A stretch of 64,000 nt of DNA from Pseudooceanicola endophyticus (GTDB lineage: Bacteria; Pseudomonadota; Alphaproteobacteria; Rhodobacterales; Rhodobacteraceae): positions 19,204 through 83,203 of the forward strand of contig NZ_JAHIAB010000017.1 in the NCBI RefSeq assembly GCF_018760365.1. The letters are read 5' to 3'. The position numbers and the translations under genes are program-made. The notes beneath the pieces are model-generated. The model worked only from the letters and a program-made list of their open reading frames with translations, did not search any database and was not told the origin of the DNA. Of the stretch, positions 16,986-25,336 are shown one piece after another (position 1 is the first letter of the stretch; every line of letters starts with the position of its first letter).

Positions 16986-18245
16986 ATGTCCCAAGCTTTC
17001 TCGCGCCCCCTTCCGACGGTTTTCGACGAACGGATCGAGAGGCAGTCGCACAACTCCGCCAAATGGTCCCTGGCCCGCAAGCTCCTCCCGCCCGAGGCCG
17101 CTGCGGCTGATCCGCTGCCGATGTGGGTGGCCGACATGGATTTCCGCGCGCCCGCTCCGGTGCTGGAGGCACTGCATGCCGCCGTCGATCACGGGGTCTT
17201 CGGCTATCCCGGCGGAGCCAGCGCCTCTTACCTTGAAGCCGTTACCGGGTGGCAGGCCCGCCGCTTCGGCTGGCAGGTCGACCCCGACTGGGTGGTCCCT
17301 GCCTCCAGCGTCATCACGCTGCTGAAGACCTGCCTCCAGGCCTTCAGTGCGCCGGGCGATTCCGTCCTGATCCAGCCGCCGGTCTACAGCCACTTCCACG
17401 ATGACGTGCTGCTGAACGGACGCCAGCTTGCCTTGGCCCCGCTGGAGCGCACGGAAACCGGCTACCGCTTCGACCCGCAGGCCTTCGAGGCCGCCATTCG
17501 CCCTAACACCCGCCTTTTCATCCTCAGCAACCCGCACAATCCGACCGGCAATGTCTGGTCCGCCGAGGAACTGCGCCAGATGGGCGAGATCTGCGCCGCC
17601 CATGACATCTTGGTCATTTCGGACGAGATTCACCAGGATCTGATCATGGATCCCGCCCGCCGGCACGTACCCTTCGCCTCGCTCGGAGAGGGGCTTGCCC
17701 ACAACAGCGTGACCTGCACCGCCCCCAGCAAGACCTTCAATCTGCCGGGCCTGCAATGTGCCAATGCCTTCGTGCCCGATGCCCGCCGCCGCGCCGAGAT
17801 GCTGCGCCAGCAGGAACGCAACATGGTGCCGCTGAACAACAGCCTGGGGCTGGTGGCCTGCGAGGTCGCCTACCGCCATGGCGAACCCTGGCTTGAAGCG
17901 TTGCTGGACTATCTTCGCGCCAACCATCGCCTGCTGCGCGAGGGCCTTGCCGCCTATAGCGACCGGATCAAGATCCTTCCGGCGCCCGCGCTCTACCTGG
18001 CCTGGCTGGATTGCCGAAGCCTCGGGATGACGCCTGACGCGCTTGAGCATTTCCTGCTGACCCGCGCCCGGCTCTGGCTGGATCGCGGGCCGAAATTCGG
18101 CACCGAGGGGCATGGCTACATGCGCATCAACCTCGGCTGCCCCCGTTCGGTGGTCGAAGAGGCCCTGACGCGCCTCGGCGCGGCTCTGGAAACGCTGGAT
18201 AGGCCCGGCGTCGCAGAGGCCGGACGTCACCGCATCGACGCCTGA
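16986..18245 (+). CDS. MalY/PatB-type C-S lyase (cystathionine beta-lyase-like aminotransferase)
   Basis: A 419-residue fold-type I PLP enzyme of the MalY/PatB group, which splits cystathionine, cysteine or other S-substituted cysteines into thiol, pyruvate and ammonia. Landmarks: PMWVADMDF near residue 43, GYPGGASASY near 71, LSNPHNPTGNVW near 180, VISDEIHQDL near 210 and TAPSKTFNLPGLQ near 242 with the PLP lysine. I chose the ATG at 16986, which gives a normal N-terminus. Divergent transcription from a MetR-like regulator supports a role in methionine or cysteine metabolism; an amino-acid permease follows. Confidence 0.88.
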   Translation: MSQAFSRPLPTVFDERIERQSHNSAKWSLARKLLPPEAAAADPLPMWVADMDFRAPAPVLEALHAAVDHGVFGYPGGASASYLEAVTGWQARRFGWQVDPDWVVPASSVITLLKTCLQAFSAPGDSVLIQPPVYSHFHDDVLLNGRQLALAPLERTETGYRFDPQAFEAAIRPNTRLFILSNPHNPTGNVWSAEELRQMGEICAAHDILVISDEIHQDLIMDPARRHVPFASLGEGLAHNSVTCTAPSKTFNLPGLQCANAFVPDARRRAEMLRQQERNMVPLNNSLGLVACEVAYRHGEPWLEALLDYLRANHRLLREGLAAYSDRIKILPAPALYLAWLDCRSLGMTPDALEHFLLTRARLWLDRGPKFGTEGHGYMRINLGCPRSVVEEALTRLGAALETLDRPGVAEAGRHRIDA

Positions 18246-18263
18246 TTTGTGTTGCCGCTGCCT

Positions 18264-18282
18264 GGCCCGCATGACGCGGGCC
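18264..18282 (+). terminator. Hairpin after the C-S lyase gene
   Basis: GGCCCGC, a 5-base loop, GCGGGCC, starting 19 bases after the stop codon. There is no long T-run, so it may act as a weak or attenuating terminator between the lyase and the permease rather than a strong one. Confidence 0.5.
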
Positions 18283-18392
18283 GGGCCTGATCTGCCTGAC
18301 CGCCTCTGGCGGCCGGCCAATAAAGATGGGTCGGAGGCGCAGACAATGCGTCCGGGAAACGCCATCGCCTCAACCACAGTGGAGTTTGGACT

Positions 18393-19790
18393 TTGCGAAC
18401 CGATATCGCACTTGAAGAGTATGAACAGGAAGACCTGAAACGAAACCTGCGGCCCCGCCACATCCAGATGATCGCCATCGGCGGCGCCATCGGAACGGGG
18501 CTGTTCTACGGATCGGGATGGGCCATCAAGACCGCCGGCCCGGCGATCCTTCTGACCTATCTGATCGGTGCGGTCGCGATCTACTTCGTGATGCGCGCGC
18601 TTGGGGAAATGGCCGTGGAAGAGCCGGTCTCGGGCTCCTACATCTCCTACTCCAGCCGCTACATCCACCGCTTCGTCGGCTTCCTGAACGGCTGGAACGC
18701 CTTCGTCTTCCTGCTCGCGGGCACCTCGGCCGAGTTCAACGCCCTGGGCCATTACGCACAGTTCTGGTTCCCTGACTTGCCGATCTGGGTCACCGCGCTC
18801 TGCGCCGTTTCGGTTATCTTCGTGGTCAACATTTTCGGTGTCGCGCTCTATGGCGAGGCCGAGTTCTGGTTCTCGATGATCAAGGTCACGGCCATCGTCG
18901 TGATGATCCTGATCGGCATCGGCATGATCGCCTTCGGCCTGGGCAATGGCGGAACCCCGGTGGGCCTGACAAACCTGACCAGCCATGGCGGCTTCTTCCC
19001 CATGGGGCTGAGCGGCACGGTCCTGTCGCTGGTGATGGTCGCCTTCTCCTTTGGCGGGGTCGAGAACCTGGGCCTGGCCGCCGGCGAGGCGCGTGACGTG
19101 AAGAAGACGATGCCCCGGGCGGTCAACGCGACCTTCTGGCGTCTGCTGATCTTCTATGTCGGCGCGATTGCCGTGCTGGTCATCGTCTTCCCCTGGGATC
19201 AGGTCAGCGCCAATGGCAGCCCCTTCGTAGCGATCTTCGAGCGGGTCGGCATTCCGGGCGCAGCAGGTCTGGTCAATCTGGTGGTGATGACCGCGGTGAT
19301 TTCGGCGGTGAACGCCGGTGTCTTCACCAACAGCCGCACCTTCTACAACCTGTCGCTGCAGAAGAACGCCCCCGCCTTCCTGGGTAAGGTCAACAGCCGC
19401 AAGGTGCCCTCGCGCGCGGTCCTGCTGGTCTTCGCCACGATGTTCTGCGGCGTGGTGCTGAACTTCTTCATGCCCGAAGACGCCTTCTCGGTGTTCTCCT
19501 CGATCACGGTCTTCGGCCTGGTCTGCGCCTGGACGACGATCCTGGTCTCCCATCTGCGCTTCCGCCGCGTGCGCATTGCTAATGGTCAGGCCGAGGCGAT
19601 CAGCTACAAGATGCCGTTCTTCCCCTATGGCAACTACATCGCGCTGGCCTTCATGGCGACGGTCATCCTGTGCATGGCCATCCTGCCCGACATGCGGCTG
19701 CCTCTCGGGGTCTCGATCGGGTGGGTCGCCTTTGTCTTCGTCATGTACCAATTCTACACCGCACGCGAGCGGCGTCAGGTCTTGGCCTAA
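18393..19790 (+). CDS. Amino-acid permease, APC superfamily
   Basis: A 465-residue inner-membrane transporter of the amino acid-polyamine-organocation family, AAT/ProY-like. The N-terminal LRPRHIQMIAIGGAIGTGLFYGSG signature is at residues 19-43, about twelve hydrophobic segments follow, and GEMAVEEPVSGSYISYSSRY lies near residue 71. The frame opens with a TTG at 18393; no ATG occurs before the first helix and GGAG lies about 9 bases upstream, so TTG is the probable start. Following the C-S lyase, it may import a sulfur-containing amino acid; substrate not readable. Confidence 0.9.
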   Translation: MRTDIALEEYEQEDLKRNLRPRHIQMIAIGGAIGTGLFYGSGWAIKTAGPAILLTYLIGAVAIYFVMRALGEMAVEEPVSGSYISYSSRYIHRFVGFLNGWNAFVFLLAGTSAEFNALGHYAQFWFPDLPIWVTALCAVSVIFVVNIFGVALYGEAEFWFSMIKVTAIVVMILIGIGMIAFGLGNGGTPVGLTNLTSHGGFFPMGLSGTVLSLVMVAFSFGGVENLGLAAGEARDVKKTMPRAVNATFWRLLIFYVGAIAVLVIVFPWDQVSANGSPFVAIFERVGIPGAAGLVNLVVMTAVISAVNAGVFTNSRTFYNLSLQKNAPAFLGKVNSRKVPSRAVLLVFATMFCGVVLNFFMPEDAFSVFSSITVFGLVCAWTTILVSHLRFRRVRIANGQAEAISYKMPFFPYGNYIALAFMATVILCMAILPDMRLPLGVSIGWVAFVFVMYQFYTARERRQVLA

Positions 19791-20248
19791 CCTAAGGATA
19801 TCCCGAAGTGAACTTTCCAAGGGCCGGCCTTCCCCGGCCCTTGGTGCAGGAAAACCCGGTCAGGAGCGCTATCGCACAACAAGAATACGCAAGATGCCAG
19901 GGTCGTCCGAACTGGACCGATTATGGGGTCTAGTAGGATGATTAACGTTGGACATCGGCACCGATGCTTCCAGAAAATCCGAGCACCCTGGCGGGCCACT
20001 TCCTTCAGGATACCGTGCAGTATGGTAGCCCGGCTGCACAGGTCCAGCATTAAACTTTGAAGCGTACCAGCTATTCGCACAGCTTGTCCAAGATCTCGAA
20101 TTCCCCATGAAGGAGCTTCCGCTGCGCACGGCGCACGGCTACAGAAGGACTGGTCCAGGCAACAACCGTTCCTGCCGCGCCAGATAGGCGCCCAAATCGA
20201 GAAGATCGTTGCCCATCAGAACTTCAGAAGGGCAACCGACCAGCCGGA
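19791..20248. other. Long intergenic region
   Basis: After the permease terminator I see no supported gene. Short open frames occur on both strands, but none has a ribosome-binding site, a recognisable motif or the codon pattern of neighbouring genes. Lower GC and this lack of coding signal suggest a decayed or horizontally acquired spacer. Confidence 0.4.
19817..19844 (+). terminator. Strong hairpin after the permease gene
   Basis: A perfect 11-bp stem, CCAAGGGCCGG and CCGGCCCTTGG, around a 6-base loop, 26 bases after the permease stop. The stem is strong but followed only by TGCAGGAAAA, so termination may rely mainly on the hairpin. Confidence 0.75.
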
Positions 20249-20677
20249 TTACGTGGTAGACCTGCACCGCGACTGATCATCCGACCCCGGGCACTTGGCC
20301 TCTTGGAGCGCATGGCGGGCATGGCAACGCGCACGCCACAACAGCGCGTTGACACTGGTCGGAGGGGAGAGTTTCTCTAGGATCTCACGTGGACAGTCCA
20401 TTTGATCGGGAAGCTCGCTTTCGAACAGCACATCGGCCAGAACGATTTCCCAATCCGGGCCGGAGGACGCTTGGACAATCGCTGCCGTGGTCTGTTTCTG
20501 CCCGTTGGAATCGGAGAGCGCGACCGCGCAGTAAAAGGTGGCCTCCAGAAAGCGATCTGCACGCTTGACTGCCAGGGCTGTCGCCTCCAGCGTCTCCTGT
20601 AGACCCAGCCCGGCCACCGCCTCCTTCAGAGCTGACACGCAAAACCCCGCCAACGCCGAAACGTCCAAATCCCGCAT
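20249..20677 (-). CDS. Hypothetical protein
   Basis: A possible 142-residue protein with no domain I recognise. It is mostly helical in character (GFCVSALKEAVAGLGLQETLEATALAVKRADRFLEATFYCAV) and ends in a basic, polar tail. No ribosome-binding site is obvious, and the neighbourhood is accessory DNA, so it may be a decayed or spurious gene. It diverges from the LuxR gene at 20837. Confidence 0.4.
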   Translation of the reverse strand: MRDLDVSALAGFCVSALKEAVAGLGLQETLEATALAVKRADRFLEATFYCAVALSDSNGQKQTTAAIVQASSGPDWEIVLADVLFESELPDQMDCPREILEKLSPPTSVNALLWRARCHARHALQEAKCPGSDDQSRCRSTT

Positions 20678-20836
20678 ATTCCTTACGCTCCACCAACAGT
20701 TCCGATGTCCTGACGCGACCTTACAAAAAGCTCACGGATCGGTGAAGTCTTGTAATGGTTCGTAACAAAAAGGCGACATTCGTTAAATTCCACGTATTTA
20801 GCCCCAAGTCTCAGATCACGTGGCAAAGGGTTAGCC

Positions 20837-21514
20837 GTGCCAATTCTCGCCAGCGCAAGCGCCATGAGGCGCCGCTTCAAAGACTTTTCCGAATGGAACG
20901 CCACGGCAATGCGGCTGGCACCGGCAGGGTATTATCTCTCGATACACCGCCGGACCTTCTGTTCGGCAGAAGCGGCCTATTCCTCGCTCAGCGCGGAATG
21001 GCTGCGATATTACACCGATCACATGTTCGCCCTGCGCGACCCCCTGCTGCATTGGGGCCTGATCAACGAAGGCACGAGCCGCTGGACCAACGTCGATCTG
21101 AGCTCGATCCTCCAGGAGGCCTACACGGATCGCGTGGTTGAAAAGGCACGGGATTGCGGCATGACCTTCGGCGCGGTCTCCTTCCTGAGGAGCGACGTGG
21201 CGTCACCGATCAAGAGTTGCCTGATTGTCGCGCGCAACGACCGGGAATTGACGGGCACAGAGCTGGAGGAAACCGATGCCCTGCTCCACCGCATCGTTGC
21301 CTCAGTCCCCCTCCAGTCGGGGCTGAGCAAGGGCGAGATAGAGCTACTGCGCCTGCTCGCGCGCGGCATGACCCAGGCCGAAGCCAGCCAGGCCCTCGGG
21401 CTGTCGTCACCGGCTACGAAAAAGCGATTGGAACGCGCGCGTGCTTCGCTTGGAGCCAGAACCACAACGAACGCCGTTGCCCTCGCCATGGAGCGCGGAA
21501 TTCTGCAAATCTGA
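20837..21514 (+). CDS. LuxR-family regulator with autoinducer-binding-like domain (LuxR solo)
   Basis: A 225-residue LuxR-type protein. The N-terminal part (about 15-150) has the layout of the acyl-homoserine-lactone binding domain, with a W-RYYTDHMFALRDPLL block resembling the conserved W...Y...D positions. The C-terminal part is a GerE-type helix-turn-helix: LSKGEIELLRLLARGMTQAEASQALGLSSPATKKRLERARASLGARTTTNAVALAMERGIL. GTG at 20837 with AAAGGG upstream is the likely start; an ATG at 20864 is an alternative. No luxI-type synthase is in the window, so it may sense exogenous or distant signals. Confidence 0.85.
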   Translation: MPILASASAMRRRFKDFSEWNATAMRLAPAGYYLSIHRRTFCSAEAAYSSLSAEWLRYYTDHMFALRDPLLHWGLINEGTSRWTNVDLSSILQEAYTDRVVEKARDCGMTFGAVSFLRSDVASPIKSCLIVARNDRELTGTELEETDALLHRIVASVPLQSGLSKGEIELLRLLARGMTQAEASQALGLSSPATKKRLERARASLGARTTTNAVALAMERGILQI

Positions 21515-21656
21515 GGACTGATCCCAAGGATCATCCATACTTTAATATACTGTTTTAAGACCCATTTTCCGTTGACGAAGGCACAGTCCCTGAACAAGAT
21601 CGAGATCAGAACTCGGCGCCTCGACGGCGCGTTTCAGACGGCTAAGGAGCCCCCCC

Positions 21657-21935
21657 ATGCATCATGATCCCAAGCGCCTCTCCACCGCGTCCCTTGCGCC
21701 TGTTCAGGCGACGCCCAATTCCCTGAACGACAGGGAACTCGCGACCATCCTTGCGGCCCTGCGCTACTGGCAGCGCACGGCGCTACTCAGCACCTGGGGC
21801 ACCGACAGCCCCGAGCACGGCTATCTGGCAGGCCAACCGACCTGCCCCGAAGGGGACATCGCCACGGAGGGCGGGCTCCTGGCCCCGATGGATCAGGACG
21901 AGATCGACCGCCTTATCGAGCGGATCAACGGCTGA
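21657..21935 (+). CDS. Small hypothetical protein
   Basis: A 92-residue soluble protein that I do not recognise. AAGGAG lies about 9 bases before the ATG, which supports translation. The middle (LNDRELATILAALRYWQRTALL) looks like an amphipathic helix and the C-terminus is acidic (DQDEIDRLIERING). It is followed by a strong terminator and then ssb, in a run of small unknown genes typical of plasmid- or element-derived modules. Confidence 0.6.
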   Translation: MHHDPKRLSTASLAPVQATPNSLNDRELATILAALRYWQRTALLSTWGTDSPEHGYLAGQPTCPEGDIATEGGLLAPMDQDEIDRLIERING

Positions 21936-21986
21936 CGACTGCCGCCGGAACCCTCCCCAAGGATCCCATCCACGTTGTCGAACCAG

Positions 21987-22015
21987 AACAGGCGCGCCCC
22001 CCGGTCGCGCCTGTT
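21987..22015 (+). terminator. Rho-independent-like terminator
   Basis: AACAGGCGCG and CGCGCCTGTT form a perfect 10-bp stem around a 9-base loop, ending in TTT, 51 bases after the small gene. Confidence 0.75.
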
Positions 22016-22284
22016 TCGCGTGTGCCAACCGGGTTCCCAAGCAAGAGAAAGGAGGAGGCTCGCGCTTCAAAATCGCCGGAGACAGTCCAATATCTTCCGG
22101 CGAAAAATTTGGATCATTCATTATTTAAAACATTGGAAACACGTCTGATTTTTGCTTGCCCGAACCGGCAATGCTGTTACCTTCAATGCATCGGGACCGG
22201 CACGCAGAAGAGCACAGCCGGTTGTCTAAAGAGCATCCCGAAACCCATGTCTTGAATTGCAGTTGTTGTTGAAAGGAGGAAGCC
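22016..22284. other. Upstream region of ssb
   Basis: No gene. The stretch becomes AT-rich around 22085-22160 (TTATTTAAAACATTGG) and probably carries the ssb promoter; I could not assign -35 and -10 boxes with confidence. Confidence 0.4.
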
Positions 22285-22854
22285 GTGGCTGGATCTCTCA
22301 ATCGAGTCATTCTGATCGGAAATCTCGGGCACGACCCGGAAGTGCGCACCTTCCAGAACGGAAGCAAGGTGGTCAATCTTCGGATTGCGACCTCCGAGAA
22401 CTGGACGGACCGCACCACCCAGGAACGGCGCGAGCGCACCGAATGGCACAACGTGTCCCTCTATGCGGATCGTGACATCGACGCGGCCCAACGCTTCCTG
22501 CGCAAGGGGTCCAAGGTGGCGATCGAGGGGGCGCTGGAAACCCGGAAGTGGCAAGACCAGAACGGTCAGGACCGCTACGCCACCGAAATCACGGTCCGCA
22601 CCTACCGCGGCGCGCTGACCCTTCTCGATGCCGCGCCGGGGCAGCACCAGGGCCAGCCGGCCTCTCGTGGTCAGGAGCGGCAGGGTTCCTCGTCCTCCGG
22701 CCCGCGCCAGGAACGGGACCGCCGTGACGATGGATATTCCTCCCAGGGCGAACGTGGGCAGGAACAGCCCCGGCGCGATACCGGCGCCTCCCAGGGCCGG
22801 TACGGCAGCTATCAGCGCGACAACTCCAGCTCCCACCACCGCACGCCCTACTGA
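22285..22854 (+). CDS. ssb: Single-stranded DNA-binding protein, accessory type
   Basis: A 189-residue SSB. The OB fold fills residues 1-115: [46 protein letters not shown] and [20 protein letters not shown] are all canonical. GTG at 22285 follows GAAAGGAGGA. The tail is Gln/Gly/Ser/Arg-rich and ends in HHRTPY, without the acidic DDDIPF-type tip that recruits replication and repair partners. That, and the surrounding unknown genes, suggest an accessory SSB carried by a plasmid or integrative element rather than the housekeeping copy. Confidence 0.95.
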   Translation: MAGSLNRVILIGNLGHDPEVRTFQNGSKVVNLRIATSENWTDRTTQERRERTEWHNVSLYADRDIDAAQRFLRKGSKVAIEGALETRKWQDQNGQDRYATEITVRTYRGALTLLDAAPGQHQGQPASRGQERQGSSSSGPRQERDRRDDGYSSQGERGQEQPRRDTGASQGRYGSYQRDNSSSHHRTPY

Positions 22855-22881
22855 CGGCAGCGCGCTTCTGGCCCCCTCCCT

Positions 22882-22900
22882 GCGGCCCCCTGAGGGCCGC
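22882..22900 (+). terminator. Hairpin after ssb
   Basis: GCGGCCC, loop CCTGA, GGGCCGC, 27 bases after the ssb stop. No T-run follows, so its strength as a terminator is uncertain. Confidence 0.5.
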
Positions 22901-22955
22901 TCCCTTCCCCGACAGGCCCCCAGATGGCCTCTGCCCCCTCACAGGACAAAATCCA

Positions 22956-23222
22956 ATGCAACCGACCACCATTACAACCGTCGACGAGAACGGGCCCGAC
23001 GTGCGTCTGGTCCTGCACCAGGGGGCACTCGATGCGGTCCTCCTCGATCACTTCAGAACCGCATGGATCAGCAATGGCGCCGTGGGCGAGTGCCCGGCGA
23101 CCTGGCACGAGATCCTGGAGGAGCTGAAGTCGCAGGACCTCCTCTATGACCGCGATGTTGCCCACTTTCACGTGCACGACCTGTTCGCCGACCCCATCAT
23201 CTGGCCCCTATCCGCGCCCATT
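22956..23222 (+). pseudogene. Small hypothetical gene, 5' part, interrupted by an IS605-type remnant
   Basis: The frame starts at the ATG at 22956 and reads about 88 residues with normal codon use (TVDENGPDVRLVLHQGALDAVLLDHFRTAWISNG, then CPATWHEILEELKSQDLLYDRDVAHFHVHDLF) before meeting the tnpB remnant near 23222. What appears to be its 3' end resumes after the IS right end (23721-23793). I do not recognise the family. The left junction is approximate because the IS has lost its own left end. Confidence 0.6.
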
Positions 23223-23674
23223 GGCAGCATCAGGCCAGTCGCAAGATTGCGGACAGTTTCGGAACGGTCGTGGTCGAGAAACTTCGGGCCAAGAACATGA
23301 CGCGCAGCGCCAAGGGCACGGTCGAGGCCCCCGGCGTGAACGTGAAGGCCAAGGCCGGATTGAACAGATCCATTCTGAATGTGGGCTGGTTCGGCTTTGA
23401 AGCCAAGCTGGCCTACAAGCTGGCGGAACGCGGCGGGCAACTTGCCCACGTCAACCCAGCCTATACCTCGCAGACCTGTTCGGCTTGCGGAGCCGTGGAC
23501 AGCAGAGGACGCGAAAGCCAAGCGTCCTTCGTCTGTCCGTGTTGCGGATTCCGCTCCAATGCCGACCTGAACGCTGCAATCAATATCGAACGGCGGTGGA
23601 ACACACCGTTGCTGTCCGTGGAGGCTGGCGATAGCGCGGCCCATGAAGCGGAAACTCTCCCTGTGGTGGCCTAG
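23222..23674 (+). pseudogene. tnpB: TnpB (IS200/IS605 family), C-terminal remnant
   Basis: The frame reads WQHQASRKIADSFGTVVVEKLRAKNM, which carries the second RuvC catalytic Glu, then a zinc ribbon (CSACG ... CPCCG) and RSNADLNAAINIERR with the third RuvC Asp. The N-terminal half with the first catalytic Asp and the nucleic-acid recognition domain is missing, so this RNA-guided nuclease cannot be active. The normal C-terminal tail and right end follow. Confidence 0.9.
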
Positions 23675-23684
23675 CGGCCCTCTT

Positions 23685-23720
23685 GGAAATCTCCGGCCTT
23701 TAGGCCGGGGAAGATGTTAA
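23685..23720 (+). mobile_element. IS200/IS605-type right end with hairpin
   Basis: Eleven bases after the tnpB stop begins the subterminal hairpin (CTCCGGCC, loop TTTA, GGCCGGGG, 23691-23710) followed by AAGATGTTAA. This matches the right ends of IS605-type elements, where the same DNA encodes the 3' part of the omega-RNA and the guide is the flanking sequence. Host-gene sequence resumes directly after it. Confidence 0.75.
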
Positions 23721-23793
23721 GGGCGTGCCCTATCACTCGCTGTTCGCCTCCATCGAGATCGCCTCCCCCGACGGCGCATCCTATCGCCTCTAA
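23721..23793 (+). pseudogene. 3' fragment of the interrupted hypothetical gene
   Basis: The frame GVPYHSLFASIEIASPDGASYRL then TAA starts right at the IS right end and has coding character. It most likely is the C-terminus of the small gene whose 5' part is at 22956-23222. No longer reading is possible because the IS remnant intervenes. Confidence 0.5.
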
Positions 23794-23856
23794 GCACAGG
23801 AGCGCCGACAGGTCCGCTGCGCCTTCTGGGCAGCAGCGGGCCGGGCGAATGACCAG

Positions 23857-24539
23857 ATGACCAACAACAGCTCAAACCAGGGCTACGTCGCCCTCTATGT
23901 CGCCAGAAACGCGCTTGGCACGGCAGAGCAGATCAGCTTCCTCAATCGGGACGCCGGATATGGCCGTCTTTGCGATGCGACGGTCTACACCGCGCCAGGG
24001 CCTCAGCTGGGACCGGAACAACACTGGACGTCGCTTCCCGACGTGCTCCCCACGCTTCTGGCGATCCTGAAGGATCGCGGGGATCTGGCGATCGTCGCAG
24101 ATTTCCAGGATCTGAAGCTGGACAAGGACGACCTGCCGGCGGTGCTCCTGCACAGCTGCACAGCTGCACCTGCCGGGCCTGCGGGCATCAGTGGCAGGAC
24201 ATGCTGGGCCGGTCGGCCACGACAGCGGCCTGTCCCAGATGTCGTGCCACCGTCGAGATCGTGCCGCAGATAATCCAGTGGGCCGGCCCCCGGCATCCGA
24301 TCATGCACCAGGTCTGGCAGCTGCTGCCTTCCCCGGCCGAGACCTCTCACCCCGCGCCCGGCGGCCTGCGGACCGCGCCGCTGAAGGCAGGACTGGTAAT
24401 CACCGATCCCGCCGGAAACCAGGTCGCGATCCGCCGCGGCGCGGGCGGTCTCGACATTGCGCTGTTCCCTGCGCATGGGCGCTCCAGGGCCTTCACTCTG
24501 GCCCAGGCCGGCGTGACCGATCGGGGCCCCGCAGCGTGA
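23857..24539 (+). pseudogene. Zinc-ribbon hypothetical protein, frameshifted by an 8-bp duplication
   Basis: The first frame (from the ATG at 23857) reads about 100 residues ending DLKLDKDDLPAVLLHSC. Continuing in the neighbouring frame gives TCRACGHQW ... CPRCRATVE, a CxxC-CxxC zinc ribbon, then about 90 residues to the stop at 24539. The shift coincides with a direct tandem repeat of CAGCTGCA (24153-24160 and 24161-24168). Removing one copy fuses the frames into a single 224-residue protein. The family is unknown to me. Whether this is a real mutation or phase-variable slippage cannot be told here. Confidence 0.65.
24153..24168. repeat. 8-bp tandem duplication causing a frameshift
   Basis: Two adjacent copies of CAGCTGCA. 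Deleting one restores an uninterrupted reading frame through the zinc-ribbon gene, which is direct evidence that the repeat arose by duplication inside the gene. Confidence 0.8.
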
Positions 24540-24604
24540 AACCGAAAAAATCCCCCGGTTCAGTCGCGCCGGCGAACCTGCTACTCCCGGAAGGACCAGG
24601 ACCA

Positions 24605-25045
24605 ATGAACGGACAAGAGACCATGCAACTCGGCTGCCCCCTCGACCTCAGCGGTCTGCGCACCGCCCTTGCCATCGAGGAGGCCGGGCAATGGCACCTC
24701 TACGATCCCGAGCGGGATCCGGCGCCGTCGGATGCGCAGGTCGAAGCCGTCTACCAGGAGATCATGGCCTTCAATTCGAAGCACGTGCCCCTCCCGGACA
24801 CCCGGTATCTGCGTCTCATGGTCGACGCCGCGGCGGCCCTGCACGGGCACAATGCCCGGCGGTGGGGCTGGAGTGTCATTGGGGTCAACCCGACCTCCGG
24901 GCGCCGCATTCTGGGCGAAGAGGACCACACGAAGGTGTCTTGGCAGCTCTGGTTCACCGCAATGAGCTTCGGGCTGGGCTTCGCCCGCTATGAGACCGAG
25001 GCGGAATACCTCGCGCCTCAGGATCTGGAGCGGAGGAAGACGTGA
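24605..25045 (+). CDS. Hypothetical protein
   Basis: A 146-residue soluble protein that I do not recognise. It has good codon use, and GGAAGGACC lies about 9 bases upstream of the ATG at 24605. An earlier in-frame GTG at 24536 overlaps the stop of the zinc-ribbon gene, so translation could also be coupled from there. It contains a Trp-rich core (RRWGWSVIG, KVSWQLWFTAMSFGLGFARYETE). It is the last of the group of small unknown genes around ssb. Confidence 0.6.
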   Translation: MNGQETMQLGCPLDLSGLRTALAIEEAGQWHLYDPERDPAPSDAQVEAVYQEIMAFNSKHVPLPDTRYLRLMVDAAAALHGHNARRWGWSVIGVNPTSGRRILGEEDHTKVSWQLWFTAMSFGLGFARYETEAEYLAPQDLERRKT

Positions 25046-25336
25046 AGGTCGTTTGCAATGGCCGGACAACACTCGCAGCGGCATAGCTAACCCTCCCAAG
25101 GTGCAGGATTAGATATTCGGCCTCTTATGGTCACACGATGCAAATACGTCACGGCTGGGTCCGTCAATGACGCTCTAATAGCCGTTCCGGGAGCGCGAGA
25201 TTTACAACCTTAGGTATTATCAAAATATATAATTTCCCCTATTATTGCGTAAATATCCCTGTTGGGCGAAAGCCCGGGTAGAGACTTGCGCAGCGCTTGC
25301 AGCACAAACCTGCGCCACGCGCCTTTGGAGGTGGCA
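25046..25336. other. Intergenic region before a broken LysR gene
   Basis: AT-rich in the second half (TATCAAAATATATAATTTCCCC near 25218), possibly a promoter for the LysR-type gene that follows. No gene, repeat or RNA is supported. Confidence 0.4.

Noticed and set aside
16905..19820. A 971-codon open frame on the minus strand opposite the C-S lyase and permease
   Set aside because: It is the antisense shadow of two well-supported plus-strand genes in GC-rich DNA, with the His/Asp/Gly/Arg-rich composition such frames have and no domain.
19869..20129. Small minus-strand open frame in the spacer after the permease
   Set aside because: Lacks coding character and a ribosome-binding site; the spacer is left unassigned.
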